A DNA stretch of 64,000 nt from Gerris lacustris (GCA_951217055.1 OX578286.1:29146720-29210719); one strand, 5' to 3'. Positions 43,410-55,914 are shown, counted from the first letter of the stretch. Numbers and translations are program-made. The notes: generated by a model not told the origin, from the sequence alone.

Positions 43410-44081
43410 AAAACGATGAAATTCCATTAATTAATTTAAAAGTTATAAGCGAATATAATTATTAATTAGTGCGACGCTTTTGTTAAACGTCAAAGTTTGT
43501 TTACATCTGTCAAAAACCGTCAAATATTAAATTTCAAATTTTATAAATGAAATAGAAATAATGTATACATTTTTACTTTTCCTCACTACCTATAGTAGGA
43601 AAAGTATTGTTTTCACCCACAAAAATTTGTTTCGGGTGTTTCAACGGAATAATCCGTTTTGGGTGTTTTTAGCTGAGTGGTTTTCAGCATGACGTCTGTA
43701 TGTATGTGTGTGTGTTATCATCGTATGCCCAAGGTATTTAACCTAGAGAGTTGAAACTTGGCAGAAAACTCAGTCCTTACTTGTGTGTAGTTACTTGTAG
43801 TGGTGCCACCAAATCAACTTTTTCCGCCATCTTGAACCCAGTTTGTTGAGTCACAAAATGTTTTTAAAAGATCAAAAAAAAAAAATTGTCGCGATCGAGT
43901 TGAAATTTGGCACGAATGTACCTTTCTGTACGACAAACAAGCCCACCAAATTTCATTTTGATATTGGCCACCATTTTGAAATTTTTGAAATTTTAAACTT
44001 TGACGTTTAATAATACCGAAAGTATAAATACGTTTTAGACATATAGCATATCGTTGGAACCGGAAAAAATAAGGAACAAAA

Positions 44082-44127
<46 letters not shown>

Positions 44128-44270
44128 GGTGTAATTCCATTAATTAATTTAAAAGTTATAAGCAAATATAATTTTTATTAGTGCTATAATTTTGATGACG
44201 TCAGTTTGTTTACATCAGTCAAAATGCCGCCAAATTTCAAATAATTAAATAAAATATATTAAAGTTTTTT
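43410..44270. repeat. Direct repeats of about 140 bp flanking repeat K, copy 2
   Basis: ATTCCATTAATTAATTTAAA, then GTTTGTTTACATCTGTCAAA at 43417-43540 recur at 44131-44270. Between them is family K copy 2 (43560-44062: hairpin ACTTTTCCTCACTACC with AGGAAAAGT, GCCATCTTGAACCCAGTTTG, GAGTTGAAATTTGGCACGAA). A pure A run of about 40 (44086-44126) precedes the right repeat. Confidence 0.7.
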
Positions 44271-44294
44271 TTTTTAAGAATGATAATAAAATCA

Positions 44295-44535
44295 GTTAGT
44301 TCAAAACGGTCACCCATCCAAGTGTGACCACGTCCAATGCTGGCCACTTTGGTGGCCTCCGAAGAGAGGAAAAGTTCCGAGGTTTTTTATTTTTTTTTTT
44401 TAAAAATAGTTAAAAATAGTCACCCATCCAAGTACTGACCACGCTTAATGCTGCTTCCTCCTGCTGCGAAGCAGTAGGAGAGGCCACTTTAGTGACATCC
44501 GAAGTGAGGAAAAGTTCCGAGATACGCTGTAACCT
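44295..44535 (-). repeat. 5S rRNA-derived repeat, two units
   Basis: On the minus strand the stretch AGCGTGGTCAGTACTTGGAT, GGGTGAC at 44418-44455 matches the 3' half of eukaryotic 5S rRNA, the internal control region and beyond. A second unit at 44310-44345 has GACGTGGTCACACTTGGATG, GGTGACC. Each unit is linked to GGAACTTTTCCTC and a CGGATGTCAC/CGGAGGCCAC stretch. The 5' half of 5S is missing, so this is not a functional gene. It may be the head of a 5S-derived SINE or part of a larger repeat. Confidence 0.75.
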
Positions 44536-46207
44536 ATTTTTATTTTTTATTTTTTTTGTCTTGGTATACTTATTTTTCCTACTTTTATATTTCAGTTTTC
44601 TATACCTACAAAATATAAACAAATTTAAAGAAACTTTTTATTTATTTATTTAATTTAAGAAAAAAGAAAGGAAATATGTAAAATACGAAAGTAAATTAGA
44701 AAACTAAACATATATATACCTACTTTCTTGGCAAAGAAGAAAATACTTAACTTCCAAAGAATTAAAACTTTTTTTTATTTTGGTAATTCTTAGTACCAAA
44801 ACAACTAGACGGGTCTTTTACTAAAAAAAAAACTTCTTAAAATTTATTACCAAGTAACAGCGAAAGTAAGGATATACGAAAAAAAAATTAAGGAGAGGGG
44901 AGGGGGGAATGCAAAAATGTATGGAAGTTAGATGATACCTGGGGTAAAGGGGTAAAATGAATAAATAATATTTGAGTCATTAACTTGATTTAGGTTGGTA
45001 TCATTTGTAATGTCATTTCAGGTGTTTTATGTTGGCTCCACTGGGCAACCTAGAGGGAATTTTGTCCCTAATTGCTTTCCCCTTTTTCTTTCTTTTATTT
45101 CACCTAATATTTCATACGTATTTTGTTTTTTTTTAATTGGGTATGCGAGGAAAGTAGAGGGAAATAGTGCAATATTTAATAATTATCATTTTTGATATTT
45201 TTTTTTCTCCCCTGTGGATTTTTAACTGTTTTGTTGTTGTTTTTTAATTTATTTTACTGTCGTAAAAATATAGTTATTTAAAAGGTTAATTTTCTAGTCT
45301 GAATCGGACAGATAAAATGTATTCATGAAAAATAAAAATAATAAATTTAATGATAATTCATATGATATTTTTTAAATAACTCTTTTTTTGAATTAGGGAT
45401 CTTATTTTAATTTATGATTTTTTTTTATGAATTTATTATTCATATTCAGAGAATTAATTGCATTTAAATTCTCTCATGATTATTTAAATAATTCATGTTT
45501 ATATACGGTTCATATATTTTTTATTATGTAAATATTTGCTACTATAATATTCCAGTAGTTTATTTATTTGAGCAACGGCTGAAATAATAAAAAAAGAAAG
45601 GAAATAACAGTTCAAATATTCTTACGAGAATATCATGTCCGATGACTGGCAAAATTACACTCGATTTTTATATCTAACCAAATATCAGCTAGATGGGTTT
45701 CAAATTAATATGTTTTTGGGTTGAGGGACAGAAGAAATTTCCCGTCATGCAAAAAAGACATGAAAAATGTGACAATCTTAAATATATAACAGGAAGTTAA
45801 GAGCTAACAGAATATAGCTTGGTTTTCAGTTTTTAGTACCATATTTCGCCGATAGAAGCGCATTAAAGTAAATTTTCTCAAAATTTTATATGAAATGATT
45901 TCAGAGCTCTTAGCTGAATGAAACCGAATTTCTTTTACTCCGGAAAAACTACTATCTTTCGCATCAAAACAAACAAGTTTTGGTTAAATGGTTGGTCCAT
46001 CTGTTGGCAACACTGGATTAAATGCCTAAAACATATCCATGATTCAATGTCTTAAACAGGTTTATCGTTTGTTGGTCACATCAAGTCTCTCCGTCTAATT
46101 ATAGAACGATGCATGTTTCTTTATTGTTAATTGAGGAAATGTTCGTTACTTTGTTATGACAACTTATTAAAATGCACTTTGTTTCTTTCCTAGTCAACAA
46201 TAAACAT
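44536..46207. other. AT-rich stretch, no gene seen
   Basis: About 1.7 kb of AT-rich DNA. The open frame at 44995-45195 is hydrophobic and compositional. No repeat of the window was noticed here. Confidence 0.45.
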
Positions 46208-46520
46208 TATGCATCCGAGCTTACCAAAGGTAACGGAAGCTATATGATTGTTCTGAGCGACATTTTTTTGTGTTTCTGATTTCGAGAATTCCAAGACAGA
46301 AATCCGTTTCAGAAAACAGGGAACATTTTCGGTTCCGTTTCTGCTTGTCGCTCAATGTTGTGAACCAATATATCTTAAAAACAACACGTCCGATATGAAT
46401 GAAATTTGGATGGTAGGTCATGATTAGCCTATTGTTGGTCCCATATATGTTTCAACCTTCTGCGCCCATTTGCTTCCCTTCCATATGCGCACTACCATAC
46501 ATTTATTAACACCTATGTCT
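46208..46520 (+). repeat. Repeat family E, left part, cut by an LTR-like insertion
   Basis: GAGCTTACCAAAGGTAACGG, TTCCAAGACAGAAATCCGTT, ATGAATGAAATTTGGATGGT, ending ACACCTATGTCT. The next E bases (TCTTCAAAAGTACTCA) are found only at 47997, after the insertion. Confidence 0.75.
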
Positions 46521-47751
46521 TGTAACGATGTGTTACTAACTTATTTAGTTATATAGATTTAATTTTAGTTAAAAGTCAAAGTGTTATATATTTCTTTTAC
46601 ATTTTATAGTACCTAGTTTGTTTACATGATAAGGAGTGAGAGATGATCGGGGGACAATGCGTAGGTAGGCGAGTAAGTATCTCCCCGGCCCTGACGGGAG
46701 TCAGCTCATACCTTGCCTTACCTTAATGGCCTTCGTTCTTACCTAAATTTTACGTAGATTTTCTTAATTTTTTTTTTTTTGAAAATTTTGAATTTTAGTT
46801 GGTCGATTATTTTATTATTTTAGTTGGTGGTTATTATTTTGTGATTGTGTGATAAATTGTATCTGGATTATCTCTCATTCCTTATGTGTGAATTGAATTA
46901 GGATTTTCATTTAATTTTGGATATTTTTATAGAGGTAAACTTTTGACTGATTTTGTGAATTTATGGTTTTCTGAGTGAAATGTTGTGGTTAAAATTTTGA
47001 GGAATTAGTTAGTTTTGTAATTTTTTCTGCGATCTATTTTAATTCTGATTTTACTTTAGATAAGTTGTAGAGTAGATATATTAAATTTGTTAGAAATTTT
47101 GAAGTTAGGTTGGTTGGGAGATTTTGGATTTTATTTTACATGAATTTCGAATTTGGTTATAATGAATTTTGGCTAAATTTTATTTTGAGACGAGATAGAA
47201 GTTTATCACAATGAATTTCGAGATTTTAATAAATGATGTGTTGTATTGCGTAATTTTGATGAAGTTGATTAATTTTATTTATTTCATATGACTAATTTTG
47301 AGTTAAATGTTATAAAACATTTTGAGTTTAAATTGACAAATGAACTTGAGTTAAAAATGTTAAATAATTTAGAGTTAAATTTTACAAATAATTTTGAGCT
47401 AAAGATTACAAAGAAGTTTGAGTTAAATTTTAATTTTGAGTTGAATTTTCTAAATAATTTTAGTTTATTTCTGATTTGTTTTATAACGATTTACCGAATA
47501 ATTGTGGCCCATATTGTCTTTACTATAGTTTCTGAGTTATATTTGCTGAATTTGTATAAAGTTAAAATGTTTGGAATTTCTGGAGATTAATACATTTTTT
47601 TTTTTGGAAATTCGGTAACAAATATTTTCTTCTGTTGTACAAGTACAAATACCAAAATTACAATTCTTATCCTAATTGGATTCTTTTCAAAATTTTGTCA
47701 ATTATTTTATTGTTTGATTTTATTTTTTTTACTGAGTTACTATTTTTAAGT

Positions 47752-47782
<31 letters not shown>

Positions 47783-47994
47783 GGATCGATGTTAAACTTT
47801 TATTTTGGGGAAAATAAATATTATTATTTTTTGTGGGAATTAAGGTTGTTGTTCCTACCTAGGTTTAAATTATATTTAGAACCTATCACTCCTCTGATTG
47901 TGTTTAGCCTGGATGCTAATAATATTTTATTAGATTATTTATAATCGTGGCTTCAGGTCCTAAGATGTGGCTTAAGGCTTGAAGTCCGGTTATA
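46521..47994 (+). mobile_element. Candidate solo LTR, about 1.47 kb
   Basis: Lies between two GTCT copies (46517-46520 and 47995-47998) inside a family E repeat. It starts TGTAAC and ends GTTATA, an almost perfect short inverted terminus. It contains AATAAA at 47813-47818, a CTCCCCGGCCCTGACGGGAG hairpin (46681-46700), a 24-bp minisatellite and T-rich DNA, but no protein. A solo LTR of a Ty3/gypsy-like element would fit. Only 16 bases of E are recognisable on the right, so the right border is the weaker one. Confidence 0.5.
47292..47466 (+). repeat. 24-bp tandem repeat, about 7 copies
   Basis: Unit TTTTGAGTTAAATTTTACAA plus ATAA, degenerate. Because 24 is a multiple of three, the plus strand stays open and reads an eight-residue repeat, FELNFTNN-like. 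It lies inside the candidate LTR, and coding is doubtful. Confidence 0.7.
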
Positions 47995-48383
47995 GTCTTC
48001 AAAAGTACTCAGAAAAATAAATTTTACATGTCCTAAGATGTTACGTTAAACTAAGATATATAAACAATATCGGTAACAAATGTTATTTATTTGTTTTGTT
48101 AATTTTACCAGTAGTGTGCCAAATTACTATTACGCTTCCTCTTCATTTATATCATAACACAAGAGAACTGATGCAACAGAAAGGAAATATAATAACAGTA
48201 TAACAACAATTATGTATCCTAATTAACTGATATATTAATTTGTCTCTCTGATACATGGTCCGAGTAATTTCAACTTGATAATTAATGCAAATCAATTCAT
48301 ATGAATTCATTTCATAAATTCCACAGAATTCGATATATGTATTTTGATAAGCAATATGTAAATTGGATATTATTCCAAATATC

Positions 48384-48385
<2 letters not shown>

Positions 48386-48470
<85 letters not shown>

Positions 48471-48471
48471 T
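48386..48471. repeat. (TA)n microsatellite
   Basis: About 85 bp of TA. The flanking DNA on both sides (47995-48385 and 48472-48880) is AT-rich with no recognised gene. Confidence 0.9.
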
Positions 48472-48881
48472 CCTCATTATACGTGTACATTACCTTTATG
48501 AACAAATTTCGTTTTCAAATTAATGTCAATTATTGTTAAAAATGATTTACGAAAATTCTCTTTGAAGTGTTAATATGTTTATATTATCTATTTGAGGGGA
48601 CAATTCCATTTACAAATTTTAAATTAGTTAAAAATTTTACATAATTTTATTTATTTAGTAAAATATTTTATTCGTTTTAATTACTGACGTGAAAGAAGCA
48701 AGCTTCAGTATATTTTACCTGTCTCTAAGTTGGCAGGTGTTTCAATTAATATTGGACCATTTGTGGGAAACTTTTATTGAACCATTCAAATTTCTTCAAA
48801 ATTGGATTAGAATTTTTAAAGATGTAGATAATTGTTAATAAAAAATACTCTGACATTTGGTGTAGCAGCCATTTAGTTAGC

Positions 48882-49472
48882 TTCCTCGTGCCCTGCTTCG
48901 TTAAATTTAATGACTTTATGCTTATAAAACCAATTATTATCCAATTTATTTCATTTTTACCCCGTTTTTCAAATCTGTCAAAATTGTTTTGATTATTTAC
49001 ATGAATTAAAGTATCAATTTAGCAAAATTTAAACAGCGCAGACGGTTGAAATAAATTTGGGGGCAATCTACTGGCTACTTTCGACGAACCATCAAAATTT
49101 CATAAAAATCATATGAGTATTTTTGAAGATATAGGTGTAAATAAATGTATGTTTGTTCGCATGTGGAAGAGAAACAAATATATGCATAAGGTTGAAACTT
49201 ATATGGGACCAACTATAGGTTAATTATGACGTACCATCCAAATTTCAATAAAATCGGATGAGTAGATTTTAAGATTATGTTGGATCGCAAACGTTTAGCG
49301 ACAGACCTACAGACAGACCGACAGACCGACAGACAGACACGGAACCAACATTGTCCCTGAAGTCTAAAACGGATTCCTGTCTTGGCATTTTTGAAATCGG
49401 AGACCTAAAATATTTTGTTTCTTCAGATCGATCACATAGCTTCCGTTACCTTCGGTAAGCTCGGAAGCAAAA
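48882..49472 (-). repeat. Repeat family E, complete reverse copy
   Basis: Best reference copy. From TAGCTTCCTCGTGCCCTGC through CCAATTTATTTCATTTTTAC, GCGCAGACGGTTGAAAT, CATGTGGAAGAGAAACAAAT, CCAAATTTCAATAAAATCGG, the ACAGACCGACAGACCGACAG tract and TCCTGTCTTGGCATTTTTGA to CGTTACCTTCGGTAAGCTCG plus GAAGCAAAA. In the forward sense the left end folds as GCTTCCG...CGGAAGC outside TTACC-GAA-GGTAA. The right end in other copies folds as TGTGCCA...TGGCACA. Confidence 0.85.
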
Positions 49473-49582
49473 TTCTGGTCATCCTGAAGAGAAAGGAAAG
49501 GACACAGAAGGATGAATTAATATTAATATAGAACTGGCAATGGACCTACCATCTAAATAATAATAATTATATATTTTCACTT

Positions 49583-50815
49583 TTTTTAGGGTCTATAGAC
49601 AAAACCAAGGATCCTTATATTTTCCTGTGTGTGTCTGTCTGTCCGTCCGTCCGTCCGTCTGTCGCCTGCTCTCACGGCTACACCTTTCGTCCGATCACTT
49701 TGAAATTTGACATATATGTGTCTTGTACCTTCATTTTAAAAATATAGCGATTTAAAAAAAAAATACATGTCTTTCGTGGTAGGCTTTGAAATAGTAACTT
49801 TAGAGCCTAAAAAACATAGCTAAAATCCATTTTTTCATTACGTGGACTTCAAAAATCTTTTCATTAGTCCTTGCTGTAAAGAAAAAAAGTTTTACGTCCT
49901 AGGAGAGGAAAAAAAAATTCTTTACAGCTGAGAGTTATCAAAACTTCCGTTTTTAGCGCTGCAATCTTTGTAGAAATGTTTCTTAGTACGATTAAAATCC
50001 ACTAGATGTCAATGCGTTTTATTTATCTTTTTTTATAGTGTAACCTCTTTTTAAGGTGTCTTTTTCTTAAATCTTAAGTATGTACTAATATTTGTTATTA
50101 TTATATTGATTATTGATTAATATTTAATGTTTTTTTCATTGTCTGCAACCACGAAAAAAATAGCATATGCTACACGACTGTGAAGTATTTTTTCTTTACC
50201 TTGGCAATATTTACTGCCTACCCAAAGGGTCTAGAAATTAAATTCAGTGTCATTTGCAAATTTGTGTCCTAGTGCTGCAGCACTCAAATGAAAAAATAAT
50301 TTTTATTATTTGATTTAAGTTTGTGGTGTGCATTTGCCAAGTCAGAAAATGATTTTAAATTTAAACGTGAAGAGTGATTTGGGAAAAAGAATAGAGAGAG
50401 GGGCAGACAAATATGTACTTTTACTGGATAAATTAGACCTAGTAGAACTTACTTGGACAGAGGGAGACTTGGCTAAACCTATGATCTCACAACTTTTCAC
50501 GCGAGACTTGGCTTATTTTTTTTAACTAGTGTTTTTGTTGAGATATTATTTTATTCTTTATTGACAAAATACGTTTTTTTATAATTACGGTCTTTTCGAT
50601 GTATTTATATGTTTATAGTCCGGTTCAGAGGCAAAAAATACTTTATCAGAAGTTTGTTGTTTTAAGAATATCAGACCCATAGGATAGTTCAAAGTAAGCT
50701 TTATAGCATTTTAAAAAACACCATCAATAGGGTACTACTTAAACTATACTGTGTTGACTACAGACCCTCGCTGTGTGCTGACTAGCACACACTTGACCTG
50801 TTTATTTATAATTTT
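49583..50815 (-). repeat. Repeat family H, reverse copy with internal insertion
   Basis: 49583-49790 (TTAGGGTCTATAGACAAAAC, TCCGTCCGTCCGTCTGTCGC, GATCACTTTGAAATTTGACA) and 50565-50815 (TCTTTTCGATGTATTTATAT, ATAGGATAGTTCAAAGTAAG, CTCGCTGTGTGCTGACTAGC) are the two ends. About 770 bp between them is not part of other H copies. It includes a short open frame (50328-50525) I do not recognise. Confidence 0.75.
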
Positions 50816-50817
50816 AC

Positions 50818-50965
50818 TATCGAGCTTACCATAAAGGTAACGGAAGCTATGTGATAGTTCTAAAGAACGAAAAAAGAATTTAATGTCCCCGATTTCAAAA
50901 ATTCCAAGACTGAAATCCGTTTTAGACCTTAGGGAACATTTTTGGTTCTGTGTCAGTCTTGGAAT
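50818..50965 (+). repeat. Repeat family E, left-end fragment
   Basis: CGAGCTTACCATAAAGGTAA, CGGAAGCTATGTGATAGTTC and AAATCCGTTTTAGACCTTAG, then it stops. Confidence 0.7.
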
Positions 50966-51687
50966 TAACTATTAACTACCATTTTGAAAATATTGTTACA
51001 TAACAATGGCGTTTCATTTAACTTAATATAGTGCATACATATAACTTACGACACTAATCATTGTTGTTCCATTTTTAGTCTACGCACAATTATTAATAAT
51101 GCACATAATAATTAATATAACATTATGTACATAACAAATTTTAAATGCAAACACGTATTCATACATTAATTATTGTAATTAATGTGTGAGAACTTTGAAA
51201 TGAAACATATATTTATTAATTATACCACTTAGCTTAATTGGAAACAAACAAAACTTTGTTTGAAACATAAATGTTTATTTTTTTTTAAATCCTTCCCCCC
51301 TTTCCCTCTTATCATTGTCATTGTTAGTAACTATTTGGAGGTATTTATATTTAATCTTATGAAAGTTTGTTGTGTAACTCAAAATTAATAAAAATATTTG
51401 AAATAATGGTATTATGATTTTGTAAAGAGAGAAATAAAAACAAAATGGAGTTAACAAAAGTTCCATCCGAGACTGCAGGTCCAAATATTCCCATCTACTT
51501 AATTACTTTGTCCGGGGTTTTACGTTTGTTTTGTTGTTACAACAAGGTGCTAAGTAAAAGCTTTTGCTGTGACGAATTTCGTGACGCATATTGTAAAATA
51601 CATGCACCAACTGCGTTTAATATATTGCACCTCTCCAAATCAAAAACTGATGATTCCATAAATTTAATACATTTTTTTTTTGTTTCC
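50966..51687. other. Unrecognised stretch with a short open frame
   Basis: The frame starting at 51445 is open through unique sequence for about 80 codons before entering repeat E. It reads MELTKVPSETAGPNIPIYLI and is moderately rich in Cys. I do not recognise it, and its continuation through a repeat argues against a gene. Confidence 0.3.
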
Positions 51688-52085
51688 GAGCTTACCGAAG
51701 TTAACAGAAGCTCAAAAATCCAAGACCAAATCCGTTTCAGATATCAGGGAACATATTTTGGTTCCGTGTCTGTTTGTCGCTCAATTTGTGCGAATCATCA
51801 TATCTTAAAAACTATACGTCCGATTTTAATTATATTTGTATGGTAGGTCATAATAATTAGCCCATTGTTGATCCCAAATAAGTTTCAACCTTCTCCGCCC
51901 ATTTGTTTCTCTTCAACATGCGCTCAAACAAACATTTTTATTTACACCTATATCTTCAAAAGTACTCATCTGATTTTTATGAAATTTGGATAGTTTGTCA
52001 AAAGAAGACCCCAGATACCACCAGATTAATTTCAACCGTCTGCGCTCTTTAACTTTTACTTAATTGATACTTTATTTATTCTAAC
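51688..52085 (+). repeat. Repeat family E, forward copy
   Basis: TTTCCGAGCTTACCGAAGTT, AGATATCAGGGAACATATTT, GGTAGGTCATAATAATTAGC, ACACCTATATCTTCAAAAGT, ACTCATCTGATTTTTATGAA, and ACTTAATTGATACTTTA. The region with the CGTTCTGAAGAACG hairpin is deleted. Confidence 0.75.
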
Positions 52086-52189
52086 TCAGTCTAAACAGGT
52101 ACTAGTATTGAATTCACTTAGTATCTGGCCCATCGATGCTATTTGACTAGCATGGTGTATGGTATTCGGTATTCACATAGATAGTACTT

Positions 52190-53866
52190 GGCTTACGGTA
52201 CTTGGATGCTGTCTAAAGTAGTATGGTATTGACTTACACAGTACTTGACCCGTCGATGCTGTCTAAAGTAGTATGGTATTGACTTACACATTACTTGACT
52301 TGTCGATGCTGTCTAAAGTAGTATAGTATTGACTTATATAGTACTTGACTCGTCGATGCTGTCTAAAGTAGTATGGTATTGATTTACACAGTACTTGACC
52401 CGTCGATGCTGTCTAAAGTAGTATGGTATTGACTTACACAGTACTTGACTTGTCGATGCTGTCTAAAGTAGTATGGTATTGATTTACACAGTACTTGACC
52501 CGTCGATGCTGTCTAAAGTAGTATGGTATTGACTTACACAGTACTTGACCCGTCGATGCTGTCTAAAGTAGTATTGTATTGACTTATACAGTACTTGACC
52601 CGTCGATGCTGTCTAAAGTAGTATGGTATTGACTTACACATTACTTGACTTGTCGATGCTGTCTAAAGTAGTATAGTATTGACTTATATAGTACTTGACC
52701 CGTCGATGCTGTCTAAAGTAGTATGGTATTGATTTACACAGTACTTGACCCGTCGATGCTGTCTAAAGTAGTATGGTATTGACTTACACAGTACTTGACT
52801 TGTCGATGCTGTCTAAAGTAGTATGGTATTGATTTACACAGTACTTGACCCGTCGATGCTGTCTAAAGTAGTATAGTATTGACTTATACAGTACTTGACC
52901 CGTCGATGCTGTCTAAAGTAGTATGGTATTGACTTATACAGTACTTGACCCGTCGATGCTGTCTAAAGTAGTATGGTATTGACTTACACAGTACTTGACC
53001 CGTCGATGCTGTCTAAAGTAGTATGGTATTGACTTATACAGTACTTGACCCGTCGATGCTGTCTAAAGTAGTATGGTATTGACTTACACAGTACTTGACC
53101 CGTCGATGCTGTCTAAAGTAGTATGGTATTGACTTACACATTACTTGACTTGTCGATGCTGTCTAAAGTAGTATAGTATTGACTTATACAGTACTTGACC
53201 CGTCGATGCTGTCTAAAGTAGTATTGTATTGACTTATACAGTACTTGACCCGTCGATGCTGTCTAAAGTAGTATGGTATTGACTTACACAGTACTTGACC
53301 CGTCGATGCTGTCTAAAGTAGTATTGTATTGACTTATACAGTACTTGACCCGTCGATGCTGTCTAAAGTAGTATGGTATTGACATACACAGTACTTGACC
53401 CGTCGATGCTGTCTAAAGTAGTATTGTATTGACTTATACAGTACTTGACCCGTCGATGCTGTCTAAAGTAGTATGGTATTGACATACTCAGTACTTGACC
53501 CGTCGATGCTGTCTAAAGCAGTATGGTATTGACTTACACAGTACTTGACTTGTCGATGCTGTCTAAAGTAGTATGGTATTGATTTACACAGTACTTGACC
53601 CGTCGATGCTGTCTAAAGTAGTATGGTATTGACTTATACAGTACTTGACCCGTCGATGCTGTCTAAAGTAGTATGGTATTGACTTACACGGTACTTGACC
53701 GTCGATGCTGTCTAAAGCAGTATGGTATTGACTTACACAGTACTTGACCCGTCGATACTGTCTAAAGTAGTATGGTATTGACATACACAGTACTTGACCC
53801 GTCGATGCTGTCTAAAGTAGTATGGTAGTAGTATAGTATTTACTTACACAGTACTTGACCCGTCGT
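52190..53866 (+). repeat. 50-bp minisatellite, about 33 copies
   Basis: Consensus GTACTTGACCCGTCGATGCT, GTCTAAAGTAGTATGGTATT, GACTTACACA. GTCTAAAG recurs every 50 bases from about 52211 to 53810, with a one-base loss near 53700. Variable positions are GTATGGTATT/GTATAGTATT/GTATTGTATT, GACTTACACA/GATTTACACA/GACTTATACA and GACCCG/GACTTG. A diverged lead-in starts near 52100. The minus-strand open frames over it are artefacts of the repeat. Confidence 0.95.
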
Positions 53867-54088
53867 ATTTATGTTTGTAATATAAAATCGCTTTAAAAAT
53901 TTAAACAAATTCTGAAAGTGTATTTTTATGGACCCCCTTTTTAAGTGTTTTAAAGTCAGTGTAAAAAATTTTTTAACGCTGGATATCTGCCAGGATAAAT
54001 TCATTAGGCCCTGATTTTACTTGAACAAGATAAAAGAAGGTAGAGGATTTATTAATAAAGTACCGATTTTAACCTCTTTTGACCTCAA

Positions 54089-54090
<2 letters not shown>

Positions 54091-54174
<84 letters not shown>

Positions 54175-54215
54175 CTTTTGACCTCAATCTAAAATATATA
54201 TATATATATATATAC
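54091..54215. repeat. (TA)n tract with a duplicated 18-bp flank
   Basis: TA dinucleotide at 54093-54170 is followed by CCTCTTTTGACCTCAATCTA, which also precedes the tract at 54073-54092, and then by more TA. The flank and tract were duplicated together. Confidence 0.85.
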
Positions 54216-54722
54216 TTTTTCATTTCATTCATTCCTTCGTATGTGTGTTCATACTTTTTTCGTGTGTGTTTGCATGCACTAGTCCGACTTTATAGGTACA
54301 AAACTGGCTTAATGAAATCGATTAATTTGGAATCTTCGAAAAATATTGAGTAGAAATATAAAAAAGAGTTATATATATATTTTCAATCAATGTCGGTTTT
54401 ATTTATTTTAAAATCCAAACAAAAATAACGTAAAACTTCCCAAAATTCACTTTATCGCTTATCCTACATGGTAACTGGAAACCTAGTCACTGATTCCTAA
54501 CATGAGCCCCGCTCGAGGTAAAGGCTAATTAATAATATATTTAGAGTCAAAATTTGCGCGGAAGGAGATTGTAATATAATTTTTTTGAATGCATATTTTC
54601 TTTCAAATTGTTCTTTGTTATAGCTGTTTTCTAATTAGGTGCAAATACTACTACATATAAATTACTTGCGACATTAATTTTTTTTTTTAGTTATCAGCTT
54701 ATTAATTAATTTGTTTCCATTT

Positions 54723-54727
<5 letters not shown>
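54216..54727. other. AT-rich stretch, no gene seen
   Basis: No recognised repeat or coding sequence. Confidence 0.4.
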
Positions 54728-54789
<62 letters not shown>

Positions 54790-54845
54790 ATATATATTGT
54801 ATGTATATATATATTAACTATATATATAACTGTATATATATATTG

Positions 54846-54908
<63 letters not shown>

Positions 54909-54927
54909 TAGCTATATATATATATAC
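54728..54927. repeat. Compound (TA)n microsatellite
   Basis: TA dinucleotide broken by ATTGTATGTA, ATTAACTATA and TTGCAACA segments. Confidence 0.9.
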
Positions 54928-55914
54928 CAGTAGTTTACTTTTAAAGTAAACTATACCTAAAAATAACTTACGTAAATTATACGTAATAAGAAATAAAATC
55001 AATCAAATAAAATACTTTTTAGCATTCCAAAAATAAAAGCAGAAGTTGACATAAATAATGACCTTTTTCTCGAAAACTTAAAAATACATAAATTTTTCTC
55101 CAGAAATAAAAACAAGAAAATAATATTATTTTTAGTGTTCTAAAAACAAGCAGGAGTTTACATAAATAATGAATTTATTTAAAGAAAAACCCTTAAAATA
55201 CACAATTTTTCCCCCTTCAGCTATCTATCTTTGGGCACAGTGTATAATTATATATATATATATACTATACATGTACATATATATACATGTACTATCCTTA
55301 ATATTGGTTGCAGTATATTCTACCCATAAGTTCGCAGTTAATATCTAGACAAATAATAAATTGTGAAAGAAGGAACTTTTTCCCGGTTTTTTTTTAAAGG
55401 TTTTTTTGAGGTTGTTTTATACTTTAAAGTTTGGTTAAGTTAAACCGAGTGTAAAAAAATAATGTTAGTTGTAGTTTTTCTGTTCAATTTTTATATAAAA
55501 AAAAGAAGTTATGAATTTATATCCTTGGATATTATATATCGGGTCAGAGATTACCGTGCCAAAATTCTGCACTTTAATAACTTATGTAGTTGTGTAAATA
55601 GAATAAAGATATTTTTTGTTCATATAAAATGAAATAACTTATAGTGCTGGAGAAAATTATTTATTTCATAATTATATATTTTTTTAATAACATAAGGTAA
55701 ACAGTACAATTACATTCATAATACATATTATTCATTCATTAATCCGAACACAAAAGCTTTGAATGAAAGAAAAGTTTATATAAGAACTAAATGTTGAGCT
55801 GATTTTGTCAAAAATTACAAGATAAGAAGAACTTTTTATATACTTCGTTTTTAAATTTACTGTTAAATCGTATGTAATGTATATTATCAACAATAGTTAT
55901 ATAATATAAAATGT
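54928..55914. other. AT-rich stretch, no gene seen
   Basis: Two related A-rich segments with AAAACAAG/AAAATAAAAGCAG-type motifs and CATAAATAATGA (55030-55070 and 55135-55175), and the palindrome ACATGTACATATATATACAT plus GT near 55268. No gene. Confidence 0.4.

Noticed and set aside
44400..44470. Functional 5S rRNA gene
   Set aside because: Only the 3' half is recognisable, with substitutions, and the two units are joined to non-5S sequence.
47288..47590. Gene encoding a repetitive FELN protein
   Set aside because: The frame is open because a 24-bp AT-rich repeat keeps phase; composition is typical of its surroundings and it lies in a candidate LTR.
51445..51846. Host gene at the MELTKVP frame
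   Set aside because: The second half of the frame is repeat E and the first half has no recognisable domain, splice context or homology.
53584..53784. Minus-strand repetitive peptide in the minisatellite
   Set aside because: The 50-bp unit is not a multiple of three, so each unit is read in a different frame; it is an artefact.
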